This document shows, piece after piece, positions 8,639 to 16,583 of a DNA stretch of 33,996 bases (the stretch's first letter is position 1; every line of letters begins with the position of its first letter). Source of the DNA: Vallitalea sp. (lineage in GTDB: Bacteria; Bacillota; Clostridia; Lachnospirales; Vallitaleaceae); contig NZ_JAOARO010000016.1 in assembly GCF_025211055.1 (NCBI RefSeq), positions 1 to 33,996 of the forward strand, written 5' to 3'. Under the pieces are notes generated by a model. That model was not told the origin of the DNA, made no database searches, and saw only the letters and a program-made list of their open reading frames with translations. Position numbers and translations under genes: made by a program.

Positions 8639-8911
8639 CAAAGTGGTGTGACAAAGCCGAAAAGCGTGACAAAGTGGGTGAAATAGGGCAGAAAAGTATA
8701 GGGTAGCATGCGTGACAATGGTGACAAAAATTGACGAACGTCACATACTTTGTCACATCTACTAAACGTTGAAAAATCAACGGTTTGCGGTGTTAACGTG
8801 ACAATAGTGACAAAGTTTAATTATATAGCTTTATATAAATATTAGGGGGAATATATATACATAATGCCCCTAATATGCATACACGTATAGGGAAATAGAG
8901 GACTTTGTCAC
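8635..8911 (+). other. Candidate replication origin: GTGACAAAG iterons
   Basis: This is the content of the 300-base gap 8639-8938. GTGACAAAG or close variants occur on the + strand at 8635-8643, 8648-8656, 8666-8674, 8712-8720 (GTGACAATG), 8721-8729 (GTGACAAAA), 8798-8806 (GTGACAATA) and 8807-8815. Inverted copies (CTTTGTCAC) are at 8748-8756 and 8903-8911, with a further GTCAC at 8740. Two pairs (8712/8721 and 8798/8807) are exact 9-base tandems. A hairpin CGTTGA-AAAA-TCAACG (8767-8782) and a very AT-rich stretch (8816-8866) lie among them. Iterons plus an AT-rich segment next to the primase-helicase gene are the build of an initiator-bound origin. Confidence 0.65.
8839..8876. repeat. Inverted repeat flanking an AT-rich core
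   Basis: Perfect 10-base arms, ATATTAGGGG (8839-8848) and CCCCTAATAT (8867-8876), enclose an 18-base core of almost only A and T (8849-8866). There is no following T run, so it is not a classical terminator. Inside the iteron region it could be a melting site or the binding site of a dimeric protein. Confidence 0.6.
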
Positions 8912-8938
8912 CTTAGTAAATGATGAGGAGGTCTTAAT

Positions 8939-9127
8939 TTGACAGCAATTGAAGAGGAATTTAGAAGAGTTTTAAGTAAAGGATCAGTAGATTGTAGAGA
9001 AGTGAAAAAGATTTTATCCGACAAAGGGTATTCTAAAAAAGAGATACGAAAAGCTAAATATAATTTAGATATCAGTACGAGAAGGGCTGCCAAAAACGGA
9101 GAAACTATCTGGGAGTGGTATCTATGA
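8939..9127 (+). CDS. Small winged-helix-like replication accessory protein, 62 aa
   Basis: The TTG start lies seven bases after GAGGAGG (8925-8931). The product is helical with the pattern VKKILSDKGYSKKEIRKAKY, then a basic turn and an aromatic end (IWEWYL). This strongly recalls the short winged-helix module at the extreme C-terminus of many plasmid and phage RepA/primase proteins (two helices, basic wing, Trp-rich end), here as a stand-alone gene. It is the first gene after the origin-like region and ends in an ATGA overlap with the VRR-NUC gene. A role in origin binding is inference. Confidence 0.6.
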   Translation: MTAIEEEFRRVLSKGSVDCREVKKILSDKGYSKKEIRKAKYNLDISTRRAAKNGETIWEWYL

Positions 9128-9411
9128 ATGAAAAGCTAATTGAAAAAAAATTAAGAGAAGAAATCAGAAAACTTGGAGGCAGAGCAGAGAAGTTCATACC
9201 AACTTATTTTGTAGGTGCCCCCGATAGATTAATCTTAATGTCAGGAGGTAAAGTATATTGGGTTGAGACAAAAAGTACAGGAGATAAACTTAGAGATATA
9301 CAGCAAACTAGAAAAAAACAGTTAGAGAAATTAGGATTTAAAGTTTATAAAGTTGATAGCCAACAGGCATTAGATAGATTCATTAAGGACGTGAGAAAAG
9401 ATGCAATTTAA
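9124..9411 (+). CDS. VRR-NUC domain nuclease
   Basis: This 95-residue stand-alone VRR-NUC protein belongs to the PD-(D/E)XK superfamily and probably cuts branched DNA such as Holliday junctions during replication or recombination. The core is intact: GAPDRLI (G31 to D34), VETKS with E48 and K50, and a conserved Gln after LRDIQ (Q60). ATG 9124 is chosen because it forms an ATGA overlap with the gene before and lies eight bases after GGGAG; an upstream in-frame GTG at 9115 would overlap that ribosome site. The stop overlaps the start of the helicase gene. VRR-NUC next to a SNF2 helicase is a frequent phage gene pair. Confidence 0.9.
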   Translation: MNEKLIEKKLREEIRKLGGRAEKFIPTYFVGAPDRLILMSGGKVYWVETKSTGDKLRDIQQTRKKQLEKLGFKVYKVDSQQALDRFIKDVRKDAI

Positions 9412-10774
9412 ACCATACGATTACCAAAAACATGCAATAGATCACATCATAAAAAACTTATATTGCGGATTATTTTTAGACATGGGACTTGGGAAAACAG
9501 TATCAACGTTATCAGCTATTAGTTACTTGATGTATGAAGAATTAGAAGTTGACAAGGTACTAGTTATCGCACCATTAAGAGTAGCTGATGCAACTTGGGA
9601 TGCAGAAATTAAAAAATGGGACCACTTAAAGCATTTAAGGTATTCAAAGGTTTTAGGTTCAGCGGCTAAAAGAAAAGCAGCATTAAAAACTAAAGCGGAT
9701 ATTTACATAATCAACAGAGAAAACGTTTCATGGCTAGTCGGTTATTATGGAACAGCGTTTCCGTTCGATATGGTGGTAATAGACGAATTATCAAGTTTTA
9801 AATCACCGAAAGCACAAAGATTTAAAGCATTGAAGATGGTAAGACCAATAGTCAATCGTGTTGTTGGACTTACTGGAACACCTTCGCCTAACAGTTTAAT
9901 AGATTTATGGAGTCAGTTGTATTTACTAGATATGGGCGAGAGGTTAGGTAAATTTATTGGCCATTACAGAAGCAATTATTTTAATCCAGGACAAACCAAT
10001 GGTCATGTGGTTTTTAATTATAAGCTTAAAAAACAGAGTGAAGAACGAATTTATGAGAAAATAAGTGATATTTGTATATCCATGAAAGCGAGGGATTATT
10101 TAAACTTACCGGAACGTATTGATAGAACAGTAGACGTTGTATTATCGAATAAAGACCAAAAGAGTTATACAGACTTTGAAAAGAAGATGGTTCTTCAGTT
10201 TATGGATGAAGAAGAAATATCAGTGGCCAATGCCGCAGGACTTAGTAATAAATTATTGCAATACGCTAATGGGGCAGTTTATAACGAGGATAGAGTAGTT
10301 AGAGATATACATAACGAAAAACTCAATACCTTAGAGGAAATTGTTGATTGTGCGAATGGTAAACCGATACTTGTATTTTATTCCTTCAAACACGATTATG
10401 ACCGTATTATGAAACAGCTTAAGAAGTACAAGCCTAAAAAGTTAGAGACTTCAAAAGATATAGAAGAATGGAATAAAGGAAATATTAGACTACTTCTAGC
10501 GCATCCTGCAAGCTGTGGTCACGGATTAAATTTACAGGCCGGCGGTCATATCATAGTTTGGTTTGGACTTACTTGGAGCTTAGAACTCTATCAGCAAGCA
10601 AATGCAAGATTAGATAGACAAGGACAAAAGCAAAATGTTATTATCCATCACCTCGTTACAAAAGGTACAATTGATGAGGATGTACTTTTGGCACTAGAGA
10701 ATAAAGCCACAGGACAAGATGCATTGATGGAAGCTGTAAAAGCAAGGGTTAAAAAATATAGAAAGGCTGATTAG
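9401..10774 (+). CDS. SNF2-type DEAD/DEAH-box helicase
   Basis: This 457-residue superfamily 2 ATPase of the phage SNF2 type opens with a Q-motif-like YDYQKHAI. It then shows Walker A DMGLGKT (27-33), motif II DELS (D128, E129), motif III GLTGTPSPNSL, and the C-terminal motifs: LVFYSFKHDYDRI, GHGLNLQAG, and ANARLDRQGQ with the arginine finger. All ATPase motifs are intact. It probably remodels or translocates on branched replication or recombination intermediates together with the preceding VRR-NUC nuclease, whose gene it overlaps by 11 bases. Confidence 0.93.
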   Translation: MQFKPYDYQKHAIDHIIKNLYCGLFLDMGLGKTVSTLSAISYLMYEELEVDKVLVIAPLRVADATWDAEIKKWDHLKHLRYSKVLGSAAKRKAALKTKADIYIINRENVSWLVGYYGTAFPFDMVVIDELSSFKSPKAQRFKALKMVRPIVNRVVGLTGTPSPNSLIDLWSQLYLLDMGERLGKFIGHYRSNYFNPGQTNGHVVFNYKLKKQSEERIYEKISDICISMKARDYLNLPERIDRTVDVVLSNKDQKSYTDFEKKMVLQFMDEEEISVANAAGLSNKLLQYANGAVYNEDRVVRDIHNEKLNTLEEIVDCANGKPILVFYSFKHDYDRIMKQLKKYKPKKLETSKDIEEWNKGNIRLLLAHPASCGHGLNLQAGGHIIVWFGLTWSLELYQQANARLDRQGQKQNVIIHHLVTKGTIDEDVLLALENKATGQDALMEAVKARVKKYRKAD

Positions 10775-11110
10775 ATGGACAAATTACAAGCAAAAAACAT
10801 ATTAATAGAATTTAATAGATTTTATGGGTTAGAGAATGCAAGGGAAAAATGTCTTGAGGAAATAGAGGAGCTTAAAGAAGTAATCAATGGTTGGGATAAC
10901 CTACGGTATAATGAATTCTTAACAAGGTTAGCAGAAGAATCAGCACATGTTATTGTTACAGTTAATAAATTAATTAATGCGTATGGTATCAGCGGAGAAA
11001 CAGATAAAGAGGTTATGGAGACGCTACAACATCTTCAAAATCTACTAGATAATCCAATCAAAGAACAGAAAGTTTGGAAAGAGAGAAAACGTAATAAGGG
11101 GTTGAGATAA
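10775..11110 (+). CDS. MazG-like nucleotide pyrophosphohydrolase-like protein, 111 aa
   Basis: The all-helical pattern and the CLEEIEELKEVI helix followed by LAEESAHVIVTVNKLINAYG fit the phage MazG-like family, enzymes that hydrolyse nucleoside triphosphates. The first acidic metal-binding motif EEXXE is present. In the second (EXXD) the Asp position reads His (EESAHV), so catalysis may be altered or lost. The ATG follows directly on the helicase stop (TAGATG), with AAAGG upstream. A role in adjusting nucleotide pools or stringent signalling during infection is known for relatives and inferred here. Confidence 0.6.
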   Translation: MDKLQAKNILIEFNRFYGLENAREKCLEEIEELKEVINGWDNLRYNEFLTRLAEESAHVIVTVNKLINAYGISGETDKEVMETLQHLQNLLDNPIKEQKVWKERKRNKGLR

Positions 11111-11111
11111 T

Positions 11112-11630
11112 ATGCCAAACAAAAATAACCAGGGAAGACTTGAAAAAATAGCAGATATGGCAGCAGAAAGAGCAGTCAAAAAATATCAGGACCAAGAGAA
11201 AAAAAGAAAGAAGGATTATAGGTTTAGGAATACTAAATTATTGCTAAGAAACTATAATTCTCTTAGTGAACACTTAGTTAATGCAAAAGTGAACATCAAG
11301 GAAGTTAATGATATAATCAATACTGAAAAGGATTATTACGATAAAGATGAATTGTATATCGAATCTGTCAGACAATCTAAAACTAGAACATTAATCATGT
11401 TAGCGAATATTGATGCGGCCATGTCACAATTAGAAGAAAATATGACGGATAGAGGTCAAATAGAAAAATATCAAGTGATTAAACTGATATACATACATAA
11501 TTGTTCTTTTGAGGATGTAGCAAGGCAACTTAACTGTGGACATATGACAGTTAGAAGATGGGAAAAGGAAGCTATCAACGAATTAAGTATATTATTGTTC
11601 GGTATTGATGGAATGAAATTTGATAAATGA
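11112..11630 (+). CDS. ArpU-like late gene transcription regulator
   Basis: This 172-residue protein has a basic N-terminal half (RLEKIADMAAERAVKKYQDQ, then KKRKKDYRFRNTKLL). A long helical middle leads to a C-terminal sigma-region-4-like helix-turn-helix (SFEDVARQLNCGHMTVRRWE, about 133-153). The architecture and the position just before the terminase genes match the ArpU/RinA-type late regulators of Firmicutes phages, which switch on packaging, structural and lysis genes. A promoter with nearby TGGTATT repeats starts within 15 bases of its stop, a natural target. Confidence 0.8.
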   Translation: MPNKNNQGRLEKIADMAAERAVKKYQDQEKKRKKDYRFRNTKLLLRNYNSLSEHLVNAKVNIKEVNDIINTEKDYYDKDELYIESVRQSKTRTLIMLANIDAAMSQLEENMTDRGQIEKYQVIKLIYIHNCSFEDVARQLNCGHMTVRRWEKEAINELSILLFGIDGMKFDK

Positions 11631-11643
11631 TAAAAACATGGTA

Positions 11644-11672
11644 TTTACATGATAATTCAAATGTGGTATTAT
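11644..11672 (+). promoter_or_regulatory. Putative late promoter, extended -10
   Basis: TTTACA (11644-11649) is separated by 17 bases from TATTAT (11667-11672), and a TG stands at the extended -10 position (11664-11665). Around it the words ATGGTATTTACATG and ATGTGGTATTATGT form two imperfect copies that could bind the ArpU-like regulator. It faces the terminase and all late genes. Confidence 0.6.
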
Positions 11673-11705
11673 GTTAATGAGTAAAATTATATTTAGAGAT
11701 AATTG

Positions 11706-11728
11706 AGAGCCTATTGTGGCTCTTTTTT
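11706..11728 (+). terminator. Intrinsic terminator or attenuator before terS
   Basis: AGAGCC (11706-11711), loop TATTGT, GGCTCT (11718-11723), then a run of six T. It is a clean Rho-independent signal placed between the putative late promoter and terS, about 35 bases after the likely transcription start. It may end the early transcript, hold back late transcripts until antitermination, or both. Confidence 0.8.
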
Positions 11729-11760
11729 CGTTTATAAAAATAAAATAAGAAGGTGGTATT

Positions 11761-12204
11761 GTGAAGCTTACCTTAAAACAAAAGGCATTTGCGGATTATT
11801 TTATAAAACTTGGCAATGCCACAGAAGCAGCAAGAAAGGCAGGATATAAAGGTAAAAATCTAAACAGAGTTGCAAGTGAAAACTTGTCAAAACTAGATAT
11901 CAAAAACTATATAGATGAACGACTGAAACAAATAGAAGGTGAAAGAATCGCAGATGCAGCAGAAGTTTTGAAATATCTAACTACTGTAATGAGAGGCGAA
12001 TCCCAAGCAGAGATAGTAGTTGTTGAGGGTGACGGTGACGGTATGTCATCAGCAAGAAGGATTGAAAAGGCACCTGATGAAAAGGAAAAATTAAAAGCTG
12101 CTGAACTTCTTGGAAAAAGGTACTCGTTATTTACAGATAATACAAATGTTAACGCAAGTGTGGGAGTAACAATAATAGACGATTTAGGTGATGATAATGG
12201 CTGA
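11761..12204 (+). CDS. terS: Terminase small subunit
   Basis: This 147-residue protein matches the Terminase_2 family: KLTLKQKAFADYFIKLGNATEAARKAGY at the N-terminus is the DNA-binding helix-turn-helix. A central oligomerisation region includes VLKYLTTVMRGE, and DEKEKLKAAELLGKRYSLF lies near the end. It recognises phage DNA and hands it to the large subunit. GTG 11761 lies about six bases after AAGGTGG. The acidic C-terminus and the 8-base overlap with terL show close coupling. The family is that of PBSX and related phages. Confidence 0.93.
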   Translation: MKLTLKQKAFADYFIKLGNATEAARKAGYKGKNLNRVASENLSKLDIKNYIDERLKQIEGERIADAAEVLKYLTTVMRGESQAEIVVVEGDGDGMSSARRIEKAPDEKEKLKAAELLGKRYSLFTDNTNVNASVGVTIIDDLGDDNG

Positions 12205-13453
12205 AATAAGAATGTCTGAAATAGTTAATAAGGCCTTTATCCCATTTTGGAAAGCTTCTAACTCACACAAATATTTAAAGCACGTTGCAAAAGGTGGTAG
12301 AGGGAGTGGCAAATCGGCTCATATAGGGTTTAAATTAATAAAGGACATGATGAAATACCCAGTAACAACATTGTGTATCAGAAAAGTAGGAAATACATTG
12401 TCAGAGAGTGTATTTGAACAGCTTAAAGAAGCTATTAATATAATGGGTGTTGAATCTTTTTGGGATATTAAAAAGTCACCATTACAGCTAACGTATTTAC
12501 CCAGGGGGAATAAAATTATTTTTCGTGGGGCAGATGATCCATCAAAAATTAAATCAATAAAGATGGCAAAATTTCCAGTAGCTTTTTTATGGATAGAGGA
12601 ATTGGCAGAATTCAAAACAGAAGATGAGGTAACGACCATAGAGAATTCAGTATTAAGAGCTGAATTACCTGATGGTCTTTTTTATGCATTTTATTACTCT
12701 TACAATCCTCCTAAAAGAAAGCAAAGTTGGGTTAATAAAAAATATGAAACTCAATTTATACCTCAAAATACTATTGTTCATCACAGTACTTATTTGGATA
12801 ATCCGCATATTTCAAAAGCCTTTAGGGAAGAAGCTAACGAAGTAAAGGAAAATAAAGAATTCAAGTACAGATGGGAGTATTTAGGAGAACCTATTGGAAG
12901 TGGTGTAGTGCCATTTGATAATTTAGTTTTTAGAGATATATCTGATGAAGAAATAAGTTCTTTTGATAATATTAGGCAAGGATGTGACTGGGGATATGCA
13001 GTTGATCCAGTAGCATTTATAAGGCTTCATTATGATAAGACTAGAAGAAAGATATATATTATCGATGAATATTACGGTGTTAAAAAGTCTAATAGAGAGT
13101 TATCTTTTCATCTACATAAAAAGAAGTACAACACCATTAATACAACGGCAGACAGTGCAGAGCCTAAATCTATTTCAGAGATGAAAACATTCGAGTGTAA
13201 ATTTACAGGAGCAAGAAAAGGTCCTGGAAGTGTTGAATTTGGTGAGAAATGGTTGGATGATTTGAATGAGATTATTATTGATCCAAAAAGAACACCTAAT
13301 ACTGCAAGAGAATTTGAATCAATAGATTATCAAACGGATAAAGACGGTAACGTTAAAGCTAAACTAGAAGATAAAGATAATCACTCTATAGATGCTACTA
13401 GATATGCTCTTGAAAGAGATATGGTTAAAAAGGAATTGGAATTTCTTAAGTAA
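12197..13453 (+). CDS. terL: Terminase large subunit
   Basis: This 418-residue PBSX-type terminase is the DNA-packaging ATPase and headful nuclease. Walker A is GGRGSGKS (33-40), and Walker B is in FLWIEELAEF near residue 130. The C-terminal RNase H-like nuclease shows GCDWGYAVDP (D264), IIDEYYG, TADSAEP and the closing IDATRYALE. ATG 12197 is five bases after AGGTGA; in-frame GTG 12188 and ATG 12191 overlap that site. Full length for the family. A 173-base gap (13454-13626) follows, in which I see no gene and only an isolated TATAAT at 13584 without a partner -35. Confidence 0.95.
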   Translation: MAEIRMSEIVNKAFIPFWKASNSHKYLKHVAKGGRGSGKSAHIGFKLIKDMMKYPVTTLCIRKVGNTLSESVFEQLKEAINIMGVESFWDIKKSPLQLTYLPRGNKIIFRGADDPSKIKSIKMAKFPVAFLWIEELAEFKTEDEVTTIENSVLRAELPDGLFYAFYYSYNPPKRKQSWVNKKYETQFIPQNTIVHHSTYLDNPHISKAFREEANEVKENKEFKYRWEYLGEPIGSGVVPFDNLVFRDISDEEISSFDNIRQGCDWGYAVDPVAFIRLHYDKTRRKIYIIDEYYGVKKSNRELSFHLHKKKYNTINTTADSAEPKSISEMKTFECKFTGARKGPGSVEFGEKWLDDLNEIIIDPKRTPNTAREFESIDYQTDKDGNVKAKLEDKDNHSIDATRYALERDMVKKELEFLK

Positions 13454-13626
13454 TGTATATTATTCAAGTTGTGGGTTGCTTAAATCGTGAGTAATTATAC
13501 AAAAAAGTATGATGTTTGAATAAAAATACACTAATTATTACTAAAATAACGTATAAATAGCCAAAAATCACATAAACACTGCGTATAATATTTATTTTGC
13601 GAATAGTTAAAAGGATGGTGTAAATC

Positions 13627-15075
13627 ATGTATGTAACAGATATGGAACTAATAACAGCAAAGTTAGAATATATGGGAAATGTGACAAATGCAAAAATAAT
13701 AAAAGAATACATAGAAGGTCATAATATCTCCAAGTATGTAGAGGGAGTTAAGTATTACAACAACGAAAATACCGAAATAACTAACAGGAAAATGTATCAA
13801 TACGATAGTAATGGTAATAAAGTACAAGATGAAGAAGTTGCAAATAACAAAGTATCTCATAATTTTCATAAGTTACTTGTAGATCAAAAGGGAGCATATT
13901 TATTTGGTAAACCCATTACAATCAGTAATGATAAGGATAAGAAATTGACAGAAGCTATTAATAAAAAACTTGCTGAAGACTTTAATGATAAAATACAAAC
14001 ATTAGTAAGAAATTCTAGTAATAAGGGTATTGAATGGTTACATGTATGCTTTACTGATGAAAAAAAAGGAGGAGAATTCAAGTATAGGATTTTACCTGCT
14101 GAACAAATTATTGCAATTTGGGACACATCATACCAGGAAGAATTAGAAGCTGTAATATATTATTACCCTATACAGATTAATGGTAGAGATTCTTATAGAG
14201 TTGAATATTGGACAGATCAAAATATAGAATATTATATTAAAGCTGAAAATGGAGAATATGTATTTGATGATACAGTGAAAAATAATCCATGTAGTCATTT
14301 TTACAAAAACGGTCAAGGGTTTGGATGGGGCAGAGTTCCTTTTATACCATTTAGAAATAATCCTGAAGAATATTCAGATCTTAAGTTTTATAAATCATTA
14401 ATAGATCAGTATGACAAGAATGTATCAGACCTTGCCAATAACCTTGAAGAACTACAAGAGATAGTTTTTATTCTGAAAGGCTATGAAGGTACAGACCTAT
14501 CAGAATTTAAGCAGAACCTAAAGAAATATAAGGGTATTAAAGTATCAGAAGATGGTGACGTTACATCTTTAAGCATACAAATACCAATAGAAGCTAAAAA
14601 GGAAATGCTTGATAGACTAGAAGAAAATATCTTCATGTTTGGGCAAGGAGTTAACTTTAAAACTGATAAGTTTGGTAATAATCCTAGCGGAGTTGCTCTT
14701 AAGTTTATATATAATTTATTGGACCTTAAAGCTAACATTACAGAACGTAGGTTTAAAAAAGCTATCAGAGAGTTCTTATGGTTTGTTATAGAGGGTATAA
14801 AGATAGAACAAGGATCTAATAGTAAAGAGAATAATTACAAAGACTTTCAAATTACTGTGACTAAGAGCCCAATAACAAATGAAGCTGAAATAGTTGATAT
14901 ATGTACTAAGTCTCAAGGAATTATATCTAAGGGAACTGCTATGGCGCATCATCCATGGGTAGATGATGAACAGGAAGAAGAAAGAAAAATTAAAACAGAA
15001 CAACAGGAGCAATTAGGAGAGAGTGATCCGTATCTTAAGCCTAATAAAAAAGTAGGTGGAGAAAATGAAGAGTAA
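13627..15075 (+). CDS. Portal protein, SPP1 gp6-like
   Basis: This 482-residue protein forms the dodecameric ring at one head vertex through which DNA passes. Family features are the N-terminal helix (NAKIIKEYIEGHNISKYVEG), NFHKLLVDQKGAYLFGKPIT, VPFIPFRNNPEEYSDLKFYK, and LIDQYDKNVSDLANNLEEL. The long helix around LLDLKANITERRFKKAIREF and an acidic C-terminus (DDEQEEERKIKTEQQEQ) complete it. ATG 13627 lies about 11 bases after AAGG. The gene overlaps the MuF gene by 11 bases, and the order terL-portal-MuF is standard. Confidence 0.93.
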   Translation: MYVTDMELITAKLEYMGNVTNAKIIKEYIEGHNISKYVEGVKYYNNENTEITNRKMYQYDSNGNKVQDEEVANNKVSHNFHKLLVDQKGAYLFGKPITISNDKDKKLTEAINKKLAEDFNDKIQTLVRNSSNKGIEWLHVCFTDEKKGGEFKYRILPAEQIIAIWDTSYQEELEAVIYYYPIQINGRDSYRVEYWTDQNIEYYIKAENGEYVFDDTVKNNPCSHFYKNGQGFGWGRVPFIPFRNNPEEYSDLKFYKSLIDQYDKNVSDLANNLEELQEIVFILKGYEGTDLSEFKQNLKKYKGIKVSEDGDVTSLSIQIPIEAKKEMLDRLEENIFMFGQGVNFKTDKFGNNPSGVALKFIYNLLDLKANITERRFKKAIREFLWFVIEGIKIEQGSNSKENNYKDFQITVTKSPITNEAEIVDICTKSQGIISKGTAMAHHPWVDDEQEEERKIKTEQQEQLGESDPYLKPNKKVGGENEE

Positions 15076-16582
15076 AACCTACTGGACTAAAAGAATGGAG
15101 AAACTTGCAAAAGACCAGGAGCAAAAAGCTGATGAATTAGTTAATAGTTTAGAAAAAAAATATAAAAGGGCAATGTTAAGCATTGAAAAAGACATTGAAG
15201 TATTCTATTTAAGGTATGCAGAAGCAGTGGGAATATCTTATGCTGCAGCTAGAAAGTTATTAACTAATGTTGAAAAGATGGATTGGGATATAACTCTTGA
15301 AGAGTATCGACAAATGGCATTAGATGGTGGCTTTGAAAAAGAACTAGATGCAATGTATGCTAAGTCCAGGATAAGCAGACTTGAGGCCATTAATACACAG
15401 ATTAGAGGTTATGTTGAGGTATTGCATAATGGTATTCTTAATAATACTAAGGAATTACTAGAAGATACATTCACAGATACATATTACAGGACCATATATG
15501 AGTTACAAAAGGGTACTAATCTAGGCATAAGCTTTACATCATATAACCAGGATGCAGTTAATAAAATATTATCTAAACCTTGGAAGTATGGTAATTTTTC
15601 TAGTAACTTGTGGAATGATAAGGCTAAACTAATTGATGAACTAGAAACCAATCTTGCACAATCTTTTATTCGTGGGGATGATGTCAGGAAAACAATTAAA
15701 AACTTTTCTGAACGAATGAGGGTTGATAAGTATAGGTCTGCAAGAATAATACAAACTGAATCGGCTTATATATCAGGAGAAGCTTCAGCAAAGGCCTATA
15801 AATCACAAGGTATAGATGAATATGAGTTTTTGGCCACACTTGATTTACATACATCAAAACTTTGTCAATCAATGGATGGTAAAGTTTTTAAGATATCACA
15901 AAAAGAAACAGGAGTTAATTATCCACCATTACATAGTTTTTGTAGATCAACTACTATTCCATACTTTGAAGATGATGACAGTAAAAGAGCTGCTAGAATA
16001 GATGGTAAAACATTCTATGTAGATGGGGACATGAGCTATAATAAGTGGCATAATGAATATGTTGCAGGTAAATATACAAATGGATTAGAAAACAATGAAA
16101 AAGGGTTAAAAATCTCATTTAAGACATTAGAACATTCAAATATAGGAGAATTTACAAATCCTAAAAATCCTAAGAAAAGTACTGTTGGAAAATTCAAAAG
16201 TGGAGGGCATGGTCAAGATAATATTTTACTTTTAAATAATTATGATATAGAGTATACTATAGTTAAGGAATATAAAAACGGAGTAAGGATTGGCAATGTA
16301 CCATCACATAAAATGAAGTCTAAAAAAATAGGTACTGGGCAAGCGTGGTTTCCGAAGAAATGGTCAAAAAAACAAATCGAAAAAGCTGGATTATATGTAA
16401 CTAATTTAATGGATAAGTCAAAGTATTTATTAGATGTGAAAAGAGTTGATGAAGAAACAATTGCCATATTTAAGTACGCTAACTATAAAAATGTTACAGT
16501 AGGTATATGTTATGATTGCAAGAAACGAAAAGTTACTACTATCTTTCCAGATGAAATTCAAAGAATGTTAGGAGATGATTAA
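15065..16582 (+). CDS. MuF head protein fused to C-terminal EndoU-like nuclease toxin
   Basis: This protein has 505 residues. Residues 1-310 are a minor head protein of the SPP1 gp7/MuF type, with long coiled helices and then the MuF region (ARIIQTESAYISGEAS, TLDLHTSKLCQSMDG, PPLHSFCRSTTIPYF). About 310-370 is a linker. Residues 375-505 resemble bacterial EndoU RNase toxins: SGGHGQDNILLLNNYDIEY with H382, GVRIGNVPSHKM with H415, TGQAWFPKKWSKKQIEKAG, and a closing KVTTIFPDE with Thr. The two His would be the catalytic pair. MuF polymorphic toxins of temperate phages are a described class. ATG 15065 follows AGGTGGAG; an in-frame GTG at 15056 is too close. Confidence 0.85.
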   Translation: MKSKTYWTKRMEKLAKDQEQKADELVNSLEKKYKRAMLSIEKDIEVFYLRYAEAVGISYAAARKLLTNVEKMDWDITLEEYRQMALDGGFEKELDAMYAKSRISRLEAINTQIRGYVEVLHNGILNNTKELLEDTFTDTYYRTIYELQKGTNLGISFTSYNQDAVNKILSKPWKYGNFSSNLWNDKAKLIDELETNLAQSFIRGDDVRKTIKNFSERMRVDKYRSARIIQTESAYISGEASAKAYKSQGIDEYEFLATLDLHTSKLCQSMDGKVFKISQKETGVNYPPLHSFCRSTTIPYFEDDDSKRAARIDGKTFYVDGDMSYNKWHNEYVAGKYTNGLENNEKGLKISFKTLEHSNIGEFTNPKNPKKSTVGKFKSGGHGQDNILLLNNYDIEYTIVKEYKNGVRIGNVPSHKMKSKKIGTGQAWFPKKWSKKQIEKAGLYVTNLMDKSKYLLDVKRVDEETIAIFKYANYKNVTVGICYDCKKRKVTTIFPDEIQRMLGDD

Positions 16583-16583
16583 A

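Noticed and set aside
8635..8911. CRISPR array
   Set aside because: The repeats are only nine bases, occur in both orientations and are irregularly spaced, with no spacers of uniform length and no cas genes; iterons fit better.
13584..13589. TATAAT box before the portal gene as a promoter
   Set aside because: No acceptable -35 lies 16-18 bases upstream, and such hexamers are common in AT-rich gaps.
13464..13712. Antisense hydrophobic frame covering the gap between terL and portal
   Set aside because: Hydrophobicity is expected from the reverse of AT-rich Asn/Lys-coding DNA. It overlaps the portal start, and I see no convincing ribosome site or neighbours on that strand.
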